DNA of 33,119 nt from Alistipes sp. (GTDB lineage Bacteria; Bacteroidota; Bacteroidia; Bacteroidales; Rikenellaceae), in the NCBI GenBank assembly GCA_017520545.1, contig JAFXFM010000014.1, positions 1 through 33,119 of the forward strand, in the 5' to 3' direction. A program made the translations under genes and the position numbers. This document shows, piece after piece, positions 22,040-29,667 of this stretch; positions within the stretch are counted from its first letter, which is position 1, and the number at the start of each line of letters is the position of its first letter. Under the pieces are notes generated by a model. That model ran no database searches. It was given only the letters and a program-made list of their open reading frames with translations, and was not told the origin of the DNA.

Positions 22040-23953
22040 CTACTTTGCTTTGAAGCCCTTATACAAAACCGGAAAGACCGTAAGTCGAAGTTGTGTCAGT
22101 CCGTATGGTGTAAGCTCTATGTATTTGCCTTTGCCCGTAGCCTCAGGAGCCACAGGGAGGTCTGGTGTCAGAAGTTCGCCCTTCGGACCATTAGCAAACT
22201 CCCACTCAATAGGATAGACTTTGAGTTTAAGGCGAGGACCATTAGGGGTAGCTATCGCTTTCGCCTCTTCATCGGCTGCTACGGCATAGTTCCAATCCCC
22301 CGCAGGAGTGATGCTCCAACAAGGGAAGGCGTTGTCGTCGGCAGGGTATTTACCATTCATATTTGCGTAGCGTACGGTATCCTTCTCCCACTTCTCAGGT
22401 ATTGCATAAGTATATACAAGCGGGCCACGCTCGAACCATACGCCGCTGCCGTGTGCCGTTTTGCGTACAACCTTCATCGGTAATTCGAGGACTATCTGGT
22501 CGCCATCGGCAAATTTGCGGTTGAGGGTAAAGAATGTACCACTCTTCAACTCCTCCTCTACACTCTTGCCATTTATCGAAAGCGTAGCACCTTCACACCA
22601 TTCTGGTATGCGGAGATGAAGAGCGAACTTCTTCGCCTTCTCTGCCTCTACGCGGAATGTTATGCGCTCGCTATATGGGTATGAGGTCTCTTGAATGATT
22701 GTTAAACCCTTGTCGTACTTGAATTTCGATGGGCCGTAGAGAGCCGCTACCACGCCATCTTTGCTGCGAAGCCACATTCTCGCCACGTAGTTAGGCATAA
22801 GGCGATGAATCTGTCCGGCACAACACTCGGTTTGATGAGTAGGGCGGTATGCCATCCAAGTAGAGCAGAAGTTATCCTTGTTGTGATTTGACGTACCCGT
22901 ACAGAGGAACTGATTTACCGAGGAGTAGTATTGCAACGACTTGAAATCGTTGGCAACAGCACCCATACCTGCGTTGAATACTATCTTTTCGAGTCTATCG
23001 GCATACTTTGCCTCTTTCAGGATTTCGAGGAAGTAGCCCAAAGTCCAACTCATATCCACCGCATCGCAAGTCTCGTGGCTATGCATAATACCACGACCTC
23101 GTGTCCATTCCGACGAGGTGAAGAGTCCGTCAGGAAGTTCGTTCTCGCTGAAAAGTCGCTCCAACGAACTCACTCCGAGGTGCTTGTAGTATGGATTACC
23201 CGTTGCTTCGTAGAGCATAATCGGCAACTTCAAAATCTCACACATCGTAACGCCGTGCATCTCGTATGGCTTTTCGGCAGTTAGAAACTCGATTGTTACA
23301 CGAGAATCTCTGTGTTTTTGGTCGCCACCGACATAATTTTTTCGGTTACGGAAAACATAGTCTGCCTTTTCGACAAGCTTCTTGTTGCCCGTTCTTGCAG
23401 CGGTCCAAAGCAATCCCTCAATCGAGATAATGTTTCTTCGATACGCCAAATGCTCAATGGTGTAGGCCTCGTAATTGCGCTCCAATGCTTGCAACATCTC
23501 CTTCGAAGGGTTGGCGTTGTAGGCAGCCTGCATTGCACGGAAGAATACCGCTGTCGGCCACGAAATATCAACCTTTGGGCTACCAAGTGTACCGTCGGGT
23601 AGGGGGTTGTCCAAAGTGTAACGAATACCTGCCATAGCCTTCTCAATCATCGCTTTGTCGTCGATGAGGTATCCTAAACGAATAAGTCCGTCGGTGTAGT
23701 AGGCGGTTTGCTCATAGCGCCACCAATCTCGACCGTGCGTTCCCATTCGAGGAATTTCACCGTCCCACAAGTTTGTGGTGTAGGGGTAGGAAAGGGCCTC
23801 CGGATGTCCGGTGAGTCCCAATTTTTGGGTTTGCAGGTACTCCATAATCCAGCCTTGCGGCTCAACTTCTTTAAGGCTGACGTCTTCCCATTGTTGCGCA
23901 CTAACTGTGGCGAAGAACGCAAGAGAAAGAGCGGTAAAAATAAATTTCTTCAT
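22040..23953 (-). CDS. GH127-family glycoside hydrolase (beta-L-arabinofuranosidase type, DUF1680)
   Basis: A 637-residue secreted enzyme with a signal peptide (MKKFIFTALSLAFFATVSAQ). The (alpha/alpha)6 barrel carries the GH127 zinc-thiolate site: Glu294 and Cys296 (HETCDAVDMSW) and Cys377-Cys378 (ECCAGQIHRLMP), matching the Glu-Cys and Cys-Cys pairs known from the Bifidobacterium enzyme, where the first Cys of the pair is the nucleophile. The C-terminal part holds beta-sandwich domains (FALHLRIPEWCEGATLSING, WFERGPLVYTYAIPEKW). The exact glycan target is not decided by sequence; the related GH146 family uses the same residues. It stands alone with its own promoter, without SusC/SusD or other CAZyme genes around. 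Confidence 0.88.
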   Translation of the reverse strand: MKKFIFTALSLAFFATVSAQQWEDVSLKEVEPQGWIMEYLQTQKLGLTGHPEALSYPYTTNLWDGEIPRMGTHGRDWWRYEQTAYYTDGLIRLGYLIDDKAMIEKAMAGIRYTLDNPLPDGTLGSPKVDISWPTAVFFRAMQAAYNANPSKEMLQALERNYEAYTIEHLAYRRNIISIEGLLWTAARTGNKKLVEKADYVFRNRKNYVGGDQKHRDSRVTIEFLTAEKPYEMHGVTMCEILKLPIMLYEATGNPYYKHLGVSSLERLFSENELPDGLFTSSEWTRGRGIMHSHETCDAVDMSWTLGYFLEILKEAKYADRLEKIVFNAGMGAVANDFKSLQYYSSVNQFLCTGTSNHNKDNFCSTWMAYRPTHQTECCAGQIHRLMPNYVARMWLRSKDGVVAALYGPSKFKYDKGLTIIQETSYPYSERITFRVEAEKAKKFALHLRIPEWCEGATLSINGKSVEEELKSGTFFTLNRKFADGDQIVLELPMKVVRKTAHGSGVWFERGPLVYTYAIPEKWEKDTVRYANMNGKYPADDNAFPCWSITPAGDWNYAVAADEEAKAIATPNGPRLKLKVYPIEWEFANGPKGELLTPDLPVAPEATGKGKYIELTPYGLTQLRLTVFPVLYKGFKAK

Positions 23954-23985
23954 AAATATAAGTTGTTAGGTTGTAGTATGATTGG

Positions 23986-24016
23986 CAAATATACAATATA
24001 TATTTATTTTTGCAAA
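23986..24016 (-). promoter_or_regulatory. Promoter of the GH127 gene
   Basis: On the minus strand TTTG (24013-24016), a 19-bp spacer and TATATTTG (23986-23993) match the consensus exactly. Transcription would start near 23980, 27 nt before the ATG. Confidence 0.75.
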
Positions 24017-24023
24017 ATATATG

Positions 24024-24063
24024 CAAGAAGCATCTGCGGTAATTTTATCGCAGATGCTTCTTG
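24024..24063 (-). terminator. Hairpin terminator downstream of the CAU tRNA
   Basis: CAAGAAGCATCTGCG (24024-24038) pairs perfectly with CGCAGATGCTTCTTG (24049-24063) around a 10-nt loop. On the minus strand GCATATATTTTTGC follows, a modest T-rich tract. It separates tRNA and GH127 transcription. Confidence 0.7.
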
Positions 24064-24073
24064 TTAAAAAATG

Positions 24074-24147
<74 letters not shown>

Positions 24148-24166
24148 TAAAAACCTAATGCGAGTG

Positions 24167-24174
24167 CAAAGATA
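24167..24174 (-). promoter_or_regulatory. -7 box (TATCTTTG) of the CAU tRNA
   Basis: A perfect TAnnTTTG on the minus strand, about 20 nt before the tRNA 5' end. The heptamer array begins 6 bp upstream of the box. Confidence 0.6.
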
Positions 24175-24180
24175 GAAATA

Positions 24181-24213
24181 AAAACGGAAAACGGAAAACG
24201 GAAAACGGAAAAC
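24181..24213 (-). repeat. TTTTCCG heptamer array upstream of the tRNA promoter
   Basis: More than four exact CGGAAAA units on the + strand, i.e. TTTTCCG when read in the direction of tRNA transcription. It occupies the -33 region. Confidence 0.88.
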
Positions 24214-24233
24214 TGCTAAAAAAATATAAAATT

Positions 24234-25166
24234 TTAGAGTTTTTCGCCATTTCTCCACGCCAAATATCCTATCCACAAACGCAACAATCGGCAACGCAGA
24301 CTGAAATGGAGCTTGGCTGTGAGGATATCGTGCAGATTTATGAGGTCTATTCTATCGAGGTTGTCCATTAAGGCACGATATGTTCTCTTGCAGCCGAAAT
24401 GCTTTATGAGCATACCCACACGATAGCAACGTGAACGCTTCAACTCCTCCTTGTAGCCCTTGCCCACCATCTCACGCAATTTGCGCACCACAACCAACGA
24501 TTGAATGAATTTCTCGATATTGAGGGTGTTCGAGCAACTCGCCTCGTTCGCGCGGTTGTAGATATAGCCGTACAACTCGTTCAATGTCTTCACACTACGG
24601 CTTTTGTGCATTACAGTTGCCAACAGTAGCCAATCTTCACCATATATTATGTTGGTGTCGAGGCGAATGTTGTTCTCCTCGATTAGGCGACGACGATATA
24701 GCGTGCCGGCAATGCCAATCATTGTGCGATGTCCCATCACCTGACGGAATGCCTCGTCCCAATTTTTGGCATAGCGTACGGGGCGTTTATGGGTGCGTTC
24801 GTTGCCGAAAACATCGAGTGTGGAGAAGCGGATAATGTCGTACTCCTCCATATAGGGCAGACACTTGGCAAGCGTTCCTTCGGCGAGCCAATCGTCGGCA
24901 TCGACAAAGGTTACCCACTCGCCTGTGGCGTTGTCCAAACCGCAATTGCGTGCAGAACTTACACCGCCGTTCTCCTTTGATATTACCTTTATGCGGCTCT
25001 CCTTCGAGGCGTATTCGTTGCATATTTCGAGGCTGTTGTCTTTGCTGCCATCGTTCACCAACAACAATTCGTAGTCGTCCACGCCCTGCTCGGCGATACT
25101 CTCGATGCACTTGGCGAGGTATTGCTCTACATTATAGACCGGCACAATTATACTAATCAACGGCAT
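24234..25166 (-). CDS. Family 2 glycosyltransferase
   Basis: GT-A fold enzyme that moves a sugar from a nucleotide donor to a growing surface glycan. The 310-residue protein starts MPLISIIVPVYNVEQYL, has LLLVNDGSKDNS (35-46), ENGGVSSARNCGLDNATGEW and the metal-binding DADD (89-92), then YGEDWLL in the acceptor region. Its C-terminal 80 residues are basic and helical, with no clear membrane segment. I chose the ATG at 25166, which overlaps the 3' end of the pyruvyltransferase gene by 10 bp, a sign of translational coupling; the longer frame from a TTG at 25205 is less likely. The acceptor is unknown. Confidence 0.9.
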   Translation of the reverse strand: MPLISIIVPVYNVEQYLAKCIESIAEQGVDDYELLLVNDGSKDNSLEICNEYASKESRIKVISKENGGVSSARNCGLDNATGEWVTFVDADDWLAEGTLAKCLPYMEEYDIIRFSTLDVFGNERTHKRPVRYAKNWDEAFRQVMGHRTMIGIAGTLYRRRLIEENNIRLDTNIIYGEDWLLLATVMHKSRSVKTLNELYGYIYNRANEASCSNTLNIEKFIQSLVVVRKLREMVGKGYKEELKRSRCYRVGMLIKHFGCKRTYRALMDNLDRIDLINLHDILTAKLHFSLRCRLLRLWIGYLAWRNGEKL

Positions 25167-26242
25167 AGGGCTTGTTTTAAGAAGTTCAGACTTCGTTCCT
25201 GCCAACTTTGCAGACCCTGTTCAACGTTTTGCCACTTTATCGGGTCGGTCGGAACCTTGGCTCGCTCCACGTCGATTATTGTGCGGTCGAGCAGATTGAA
25301 CTTTCCGAGTAACGAAACAAAACGACTTGCACCACGATTACGGTTTATCATAACGGCAAACTCTCGACGAAAAATTGTCGAGAAGACGCACCCGTGGAAC
25401 GAATCGGTAAGTACGTACTCCGCATCGCGGAACATTGCCAGCCACTCTTCAACCGATAGGTCTGCCTCTTTGTCGGCTCCAAAAATTTGCGCTACAACAC
25501 CTCTTTGCTTTGCTTCTCGCTCTATGAGCGCAATTTTTTCGGGCGTAGGGTCCAAAATATAAGCAGCGAGATATCGCTCCTTGCTCTTTGCTATTGAAGC
25601 GCATACGGTGCGGTAGTCGTCAGCCGTGAGTAGCAGGGTAGGGTCGAGCACCTCCGTGGCATCAACACCAAGATAACTGCGACATAGTGTTACGCCCGAC
25701 TCCTCGCGTACCGAAATATGCTCTATTCGCTTGGCGAGTTTGCTGCATAGCTTGGCTTTACGAGGCTTGTACTCCCAGTGATCCACTCCAAACGAGGCGG
25801 CGTAGGCAATCTTCTTGATATCGCCTCTATTCTCCACAAAGTCGAGGAACATATTTGTCAAAACTCCACGATTGTAGCGAGGACGCCACACTTGGTCGCT
25901 ACCTACAATAACCGCCTCCAACCCATACTCCGAGATGAGTTTTGCCGAGTAACCATCGACAGCTTGTGTTGTGGCGATATTCTTCTCCACGAAGTTCGCA
26001 AAGTGTGGCTTTCTGGACTTTACAATCCTACTGTTTGGCAGTGGTCGCTTCGTTGAGTGAAAGAGATTGTAAAGGAGATTTCGTAACCACACCTTTACCA
26101 GTCTGCCCCTCGACATTGTAATTGTGTAGTCGATAGTAATGGGCTCGTGTCCCAATCTACGCAAAACGGTCTGCATTGCAAAGTTTTGCAATACACCGCC
26201 ATAGTTGTTTAACAATGGTTGAGTTACGATACCTACCTTCAT
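25157..26242 (-). CDS. Polysaccharide pyruvyl transferase family protein
   Basis: The 361-residue protein belongs to the WcaK/CsaB-type family that adds ketal pyruvate to sugars of surface polysaccharides. It begins MKVGIVTQPLLNNYGGVLQN, has AVIVGSDQVWRP near residue 110, KKIAYAASFG, ISVREESGV, VLDPTLLL, and the conserved YVLTDSFHGCVFSTIF near residue 280. It overlaps the next gene (GT2), and gcvT ends 33 bp before it, so the three could share a transcript. The sugar acceptor is unknown. Confidence 0.88.
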   Translation of the reverse strand: MKVGIVTQPLLNNYGGVLQNFAMQTVLRRLGHEPITIDYTITMSRGRLVKVWLRNLLYNLFHSTKRPLPNSRIVKSRKPHFANFVEKNIATTQAVDGYSAKLISEYGLEAVIVGSDQVWRPRYNRGVLTNMFLDFVENRGDIKKIAYAASFGVDHWEYKPRKAKLCSKLAKRIEHISVREESGVTLCRSYLGVDATEVLDPTLLLTADDYRTVCASIAKSKERYLAAYILDPTPEKIALIEREAKQRGVVAQIFGADKEADLSVEEWLAMFRDAEYVLTDSFHGCVFSTIFRREFAVMINRNRGASRFVSLLGKFNLLDRTIIDVERAKVPTDPIKWQNVEQGLQSWQERSLNFLKQALCR

Positions 26243-26275
26243 ATCCGTTTGGGCGGTTTGCGATCTCTTTATCCT

Positions 26276-27370
26276 CTACACAAACGGCAACTTCACCACC
26301 TCGGCTTTGAGCAATCTGTCGCGGATAACCACGCAAACTACCGTACCAACCTTCGCAAACTCGCTCTTGACGTATGCCATACCGATACCAACCTTCAAAC
26401 AAGGCGACATCGTTCCCGAAGTGATGTGTCCAATCTCGTTGCCCTCGGCGTCCGCTACCTTATATTCGTGGCGTGGAATACCACGATCAATCATTTTAAG
26501 ACCTACCAACTTGCGCTCTACGCCGTTAGCCTTCTGCTCGGCGAGGAGGTCGCGGTCGATAAACTCTTTGCCATCGACAAACTTGGTAATCCAACCCAAG
26601 CCCGCCTCGATAGGCGAAGTTGTGTCGTCAATCTCGTCGCCATACAAGCAGAAACCCTTCTCCAAACGGAGTGTGTCGCGTGCGCCCAAGCCGATATTTT
26701 TCAGACCATACTCCTCACCTGCCTTCCACAACTCCTCCCAGATGTGATCGGCGTCCTCGTTGTGCATATATATCTCGCAACCGCCCGAGCCTGTGTAGCC
26801 TGTCATCGAGAGTATCACCTCGCAACCTGCCAACTGCAACTGACGGAAGGTGTAGTACTCCATATTCTCAACCTCCTCCTCGCACATCTTCTGCACGATT
26901 TTCATTGCGAGAGGTCCCTGAATTGCCAACTGCGAGATGCGGTCCGAAGCGTTCTCCAACTCCACGCCTTCGCGCATTCCGAACGCCTTACCCTGCTCCA
27001 AAATATGCGCCCAATCCTTGTCGATATTGGCAGCATTCACGCAGATAAGGTACTTCTGCTCCGAGTAGCGGTAGATGATAATGTCATCGACAATACCGCC
27101 CTTGCCGTTAGGCATACACGAGTATTGCGCCTTGCCATCGTAGAGCTTTGTTACATCGTTTGTGCCTATGCGCTGCAAGAGGGCAGTGGCATTCTCGCCC
27201 TTAACCCAGATTTCGCCCATATGGCTCACGTCGAACACGCCTGCACCGTTACGTACGGTCATATGCTCGTCGTTGATGCCCGAAAACTCGATAGGCATAT
27301 TGTAGCCCGCAAACTCCGCCATCTTGGCACCATTTGCAATGTGATACTTTGTAAATACGGTTGTTTTCAT
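26276..27370 (-). CDS. gcvT: Glycine cleavage system T protein (aminomethyltransferase)
   Basis: Takes the aminomethyl group from lipoyl-GcvH to tetrahydrofolate, giving 5,10-methylene-THF and ammonia. The 364-residue protein has the N-terminal [28 protein letters not shown], the folate-site [31 protein letters not shown] and [17 protein letters not shown] motifs, all standard. Other gcv genes are not nearby. Start ATG 27370, with a promoter and a leader of about 60 nt containing a short TTAGCCATTGGC repeat (near 27411). Confidence 0.97.
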   Translation of the reverse strand: MKTTVFTKYHIANGAKMAEFAGYNMPIEFSGINDEHMTVRNGAGVFDVSHMGEIWVKGENATALLQRIGTNDVTKLYDGKAQYSCMPNGKGGIVDDIIIYRYSEQKYLICVNAANIDKDWAHILEQGKAFGMREGVELENASDRISQLAIQGPLAMKIVQKMCEEEVENMEYYTFRQLQLAGCEVILSMTGYTGSGGCEIYMHNEDADHIWEELWKAGEEYGLKNIGLGARDTLRLEKGFCLYGDEIDDTTSPIEAGLGWITKFVDGKEFIDRDLLAEQKANGVERKLVGLKMIDRGIPRHEYKVADAEGNEIGHITSGTMSPCLKVGIGMAYVKSEFAKVGTVVCVVIRDRLLKAEVVKLPFV

Positions 27371-27434
27371 AGTGTTATGTAGTTTTAAGGTTTTTCGGTT
27401 TGTGGGCTTTTAGCCATTGGCTTTTTCTCCACTA

Positions 27435-27464
27435 CAAAATTAAAAAATTTTGCTCACAAAACAA
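27435..27464 (-). promoter_or_regulatory. Promoter of gcvT
   Basis: On the minus strand TTG (27462-27464), a 19-bp spacer and TAATTTTG (27435-27442), a perfect TAnnTTTG. Confidence 0.55.
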
Positions 27465-27484
27465 TAACTCTCGAAAATTATTTC

Positions 27485-27492
27485 TAAATTTG
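27485..27492 (+). promoter_or_regulatory. -7 box (TAAATTTG) of the island operon
   Basis: A perfect TAnnTTTG on +, placing the transcript start near 27497, at the foot of the first leader hairpin. No -33 match was found in the AT-rich DNA upstream. Confidence 0.5.
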
Positions 27493-27494
27493 TA

Positions 27495-27733
27495 GTGCAG
27501 TCTTCGGATTGCAGACATATTATTAGTGAAAGTGTTTCGCTAATCCTTGACAGTAAAATTTGGCGATTTTAGAACACAAGGATAGGCAATAAAGCACTCA
27601 TCACCGTGTACGGATATATCACTTCTTGATATACCTACGGTGTGGGGTATTGTTTATTTGTGTTCAGGCCACGCCAAATGCCTACTGTCAGATAAACGAA
27701 CAACCTCACACTTTCTTTTTATACTAACTGCAC
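27495..27733 (+). ncRNA. Structured leader RNA: UUCG hairpin, short hairpin and ~143-nt nested hairpin
   Basis: Three hairpins follow each other. H1: TGCAGTC (27496-27502), loop TTCG, GATTGCA (27507-27513), a 7-bp stem with the stable C(UUCG)G loop. H2: ATTAGTGAAA (27522-27531), loop GTG, TTTCGCTAAT, 10 bp. H3: 27548-27690, with nested helices TGACAGTA/TACTGTCA (8 bp), ATTTGGCG/CGCCAAAT (8 bp), GAACACAA/TTGTGTTC (8 bp), CAATA/TATTG, CACCGT/ACGGTG and TATATC/GATATA, separated by internal loops. GTGCAGT (27495-27501) can also pair with ACTGCAC (27727-27733), enclosing everything and competing with H1. No T run follows, so it is not a simple terminator. It fills the 400-bp gap before the TerB-like gene. 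It may be a cis-acting leader or a separate small RNA; 6S-like RNA is an alternative. Confidence 0.65.
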
Positions 27734-27771
27734 ATTCGAGGTCGGTGGGCAAACCTAAAACTTAATTTATT

Positions 27772-28149
27772 ATGGCAAAATATGCTTATACTGAAGAGGG
27801 TAAAGCCGCAATTGTTGTTTTAGCAACAATGATGATTAAAGCAGATGGAAGAACAGATCCAAAAGAAATTGATTTGAGCCTCATATTTTTTAATAAGCTT
27901 AATGTGGGGTCGAAAGCTTTAAATTTATCAAAAACAATGACTCCAAGCGAAGCTTTGCTTATTGTCAACAAAATGACACTAGAAGAAAAGAAGTTAGTAA
28001 GAGTTATTTTGTCTACAATTTTGGCTGCAGATGGGGAAATGGACGATAGAGAATTAGCAATACTCACTACAGTTTCTTTGGTTGCTAATATTCCTCAAGT
28101 ACTCCCTGATGAGGGACGAAAAATCTTAGAAGAGCTATATATGGTATAG
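27772..28149 (+). CDS. TerB-like protein
   Basis: A 125-residue all-helical protein with two TerB-type acidic motifs of the same spacing: D25-G26..D29..E32 (ADGRTDPKE) and D87-G88..D91..E94 (ADGEMDDRE). TerB domains occur in tellurite-resistance and phage-defence-associated proteins and, as a partner of a J-domain, in DjlA-like co-chaperones; the acidic motifs probably bind metal. It lacks a signal peptide or membrane helix and should be cytoplasmic. It is the first gene after the structured leader. No other ter genes are present. The function in this operon is unknown. Confidence 0.7.
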   Translation: MAKYAYTEEGKAAIVVLATMMIKADGRTDPKEIDLSLIFFNKLNVGSKALNLSKTMTPSEALLIVNKMTLEEKKLVRVILSTILAADGEMDDRELAILTTVSLVANIPQVLPDEGRKILEELYMV

Positions 28150-28193
28150 CGATTTAAGAAGAATATATAAAAATTAAAGGTTAGTAATTAGTT

Positions 28194-28901
28194 ATGCAAA
28201 AATTTAAAACGATCTCGATTGATGAGGTAAATGCGATTTGGCAAAAAGGGGATTATATTACAAAAAGTGATAGATTAAAGCTCCAGTCCTATACTGTTAC
28301 AACTCTTTGCGAAATGTGCGAAGGATTAACAAATGAAGAATTAGCAGAAGTCTATTTTCTAGAATCAAAGAATCTTTGGCGAGTTATCAACATTGCGTGT
28401 TGTATAACAGGAGTATATCCCGAAGGACTACAAATGCTAAAAAATACTCATATATATTATCAATTGCAAAATGAAGCCCAAGAACTAGACGGAAGCGACA
28501 TTTTCAAAAAGAGAGTATTCATTCAAGTTTTATTCGAGCAATCCCTAAAAGAATTTAAACAAAATGGTAATATAGAATTTCAAGGTAGAATGCCTCAAAA
28601 GTTGTTCCAATTTAGACAACAAACTGCAGATAATTGGTTTGATAGTTACTCAACAACAGCTGCTAAGTTATTTGCTATGATATATGCGGCCCTAGGTAAA
28701 GATGAAGCCATGGCTTTCATTTTTGGTTTTACAGCTTATTACCTTAATAAGTCTCAAACTTTTAAGTATTATGCAAAATCAACCGATTCTAATATGAATG
28801 ATACTATATTTAGAATATTAGGAGAATTTACAAATGTTGTAGGCGGAGATAAATCTTTGATACAGAATACGGGTCGTGTGGTTTTATATAAAGATTTGTA
28901 A
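28194..28901 (+). CDS. Hypothetical protein, mostly helical (island gene 2)
   Basis: I do not recognise this 235-residue protein. It is AT-rich in codon use, predicted cytoplasmic and largely helical. Visible segments are an acidic N-terminal half (LCEMCEGLTNEELAEVYF), a central KKRVFIQVLFEQSLKEFKQN, and a hydrophobic patch AAKLFAMIYAALGKDEAMAF followed by IFGFTAYYLNKSQTF. That patch is interrupted by charged residues, so a membrane helix is doubtful. It lies 44 bp after the TerB-like gene and 2 bp before the next gene, so the genes should be co-transcribed. Confidence 0.75.
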   Translation: MQKFKTISIDEVNAIWQKGDYITKSDRLKLQSYTVTTLCEMCEGLTNEELAEVYFLESKNLWRVINIACCITGVYPEGLQMLKNTHIYYQLQNEAQELDGSDIFKKRVFIQVLFEQSLKEFKQNGNIEFQGRMPQKLFQFRQQTADNWFDSYSTTAAKLFAMIYAALGKDEAMAFIFGFTAYYLNKSQTFKYYAKSTDSNMNDTIFRILGEFTNVVGGDKSLIQNTGRVVLYKDL

Positions 28902-28903
28902 TT

Positions 28904-29314
28904 ATGAGACTTTGGGAATTTATAAAAAACATCATCAATACAATAATGGATGGCTCTTTGGAAAGGGTTAGAATTATTCGGGCGATGAATGAAAATTTTC
29001 AAGAATCTTATTATTCGGGTGGTATAGATAGATTATGCAGAGTGAGCATTGGTGCTGGCGACCCAGAATTTGCGCATGAAATGAGCTCAATGTGGGTAAG
29101 AAGCGGTTTTAGGATAACTATAGAAAACGATTTAGGGCTAGCGGATTCAGAAGTATTTGAGATTTCGGATTATATATTGCAAAATAAGTCATTTATTAGA
29201 CAACTAATGGCCTTAGGTTTTGATACTCTAATTGTGCAAGGAAAGGTTACAAGAAGAGGGAAATTATTTTGTTTAAAATCTTATTCAAACTTAAATGAAT
29301 ACATGTTGCACTAA
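28904..29314 (+). CDS. Hypothetical protein (island gene 3)
   Basis: A 136-residue protein of unknown family. It has an amphipathic N-terminal helix (MRLWEFIKNIINTIMDG), then a mixed alpha/beta stretch with SIGAGDPEFAHEMSSMWVRS, FRITIENDLG and FDTLIVQGKVTRRGKLFCLK. No known motif is seen. Its 3' end overlaps the next start by 20 bp in another frame, pointing to translational coupling. Codon use is AT-rich like its neighbours. Confidence 0.75.
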   Translation: MRLWEFIKNIINTIMDGSLERVRIIRAMNENFQESYYSGGIDRLCRVSIGAGDPEFAHEMSSMWVRSGFRITIENDLGLADSEVFEISDYILQNKSFIRQLMALGFDTLIVQGKVTRRGKLFCLKSYSNLNEYMLH

Positions 29315-29579
29315 TTTCATAAAACGAATTACTGCGTATTTTGAGGCTAAGTTTACAAAGGATAAAGATTGCACAAAAGATGCAGTTAATGTTGTTGAAA
29401 GTTTCTCGAAAGCGAAAGTATTATACAAAACACTGTGTAAAAAGTGCCATCCAGACCGCTTTGTTGAGGAAGAGAAGAAGTTGATTGCCGAAAATTTATT
29501 TATGAGAGTTCAGCATAATCGTTATGATTACGAAGCTCTTAAATGTATATCTGATGAGGTTGATCAAAGTTTGGATTAA
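29295..29579 (+). CDS. Short J-domain-like protein with HPD motif (island gene 4)
   Basis: A 94-residue protein whose C-terminal half resembles helices II and III of a J-domain: AKVLYKTLCKKCHPDRF (HPD at residues 52-54) then KKLIAENLFMRVQHNRYDYE. J-domains use HPD to stimulate the ATPase of DnaK/Hsp70. The N-terminal half (MNTCCTNFIKRITAYFEAKF, then a short acidic-basic stretch) is not a usual helix I, so the domain may be reduced or atypical. With a TerB-like protein in the same operon it recalls the TerB-J pairing of DjlA. It could guide Hsp70 to the products of genes 2 and 3; that is inference. Confidence 0.65.
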   Translation: MNTCCTNFIKRITAYFEAKFTKDKDCTKDAVNVVESFSKAKVLYKTLCKKCHPDRFVEEEKKLIAENLFMRVQHNRYDYEALKCISDEVDQSLD

Positions 29580-29602
29580 AATTCATTTTAAATTTACTAA
29601 AC

Positions 29603-29628
29603 AGCCAATGGCCAATGGCTAATGGCCA
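29603..29628 (+). repeat. CCAATGG heptamer repeat after the island
   Basis: CCAATGG, CCAATGG, CTAATGG in 7-bp register, directly before the shared terminator. It marks the return to host-type intergenic DNA. Confidence 0.65.
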
Positions 29629-29631
29629 TAA

Positions 29632-29667
29632 AAAGCTAACCGAACGATTTTTCGTTCGGTTAGCTTT
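29632..29667. terminator. Bidirectional terminator between the island and the GNAT gene
   Basis: AAAGCTAACCGAACGA (29632-29647) and TCGTTCGGTTAGCTTT (29652-29667) form a perfect 16-bp stem around TTTT. The stop codon of the GNAT gene overlaps its right edge by two bases. Confidence 0.88.

Larger units (their letters stand above)
27480..29580 (+). other. AT-rich four-gene island with structured leader
   Basis: Base composition changes sharply. A 60-base line at 27841 counts 37% G+C and one at 28321 counts 32%, against 55% in gcvT at 26701. Codons shift from AAG, GAG, CTC and CGC to AAA, GAA, TTA and AGA. The block is one + strand unit (RNA leader, TerB-like, two unknown, J-like) between minus-strand gcvT and a convergent terminator. 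No integrase, transposase, tRNA end or clear direct repeat marks its borders. Transfer from an AT-richer genome is inferred. Confidence 0.7.

Noticed and set aside
27548-27690. MITE with TGACAGTA terminal inverted repeats
   Set aside because: No target-site duplication is visible at the ends (CCT and GAT flanks), and the internal loops fit an RNA fold better. Not fully excluded.
27495-29579. Retron or type III toxin-antitoxin interpretation of the island
   Set aside because: There is no reverse transcriptase gene, and the leader is one long hairpin, not a tandem array of short pseudoknot repeats; none of the proteins resembles a ToxN-like nuclease.
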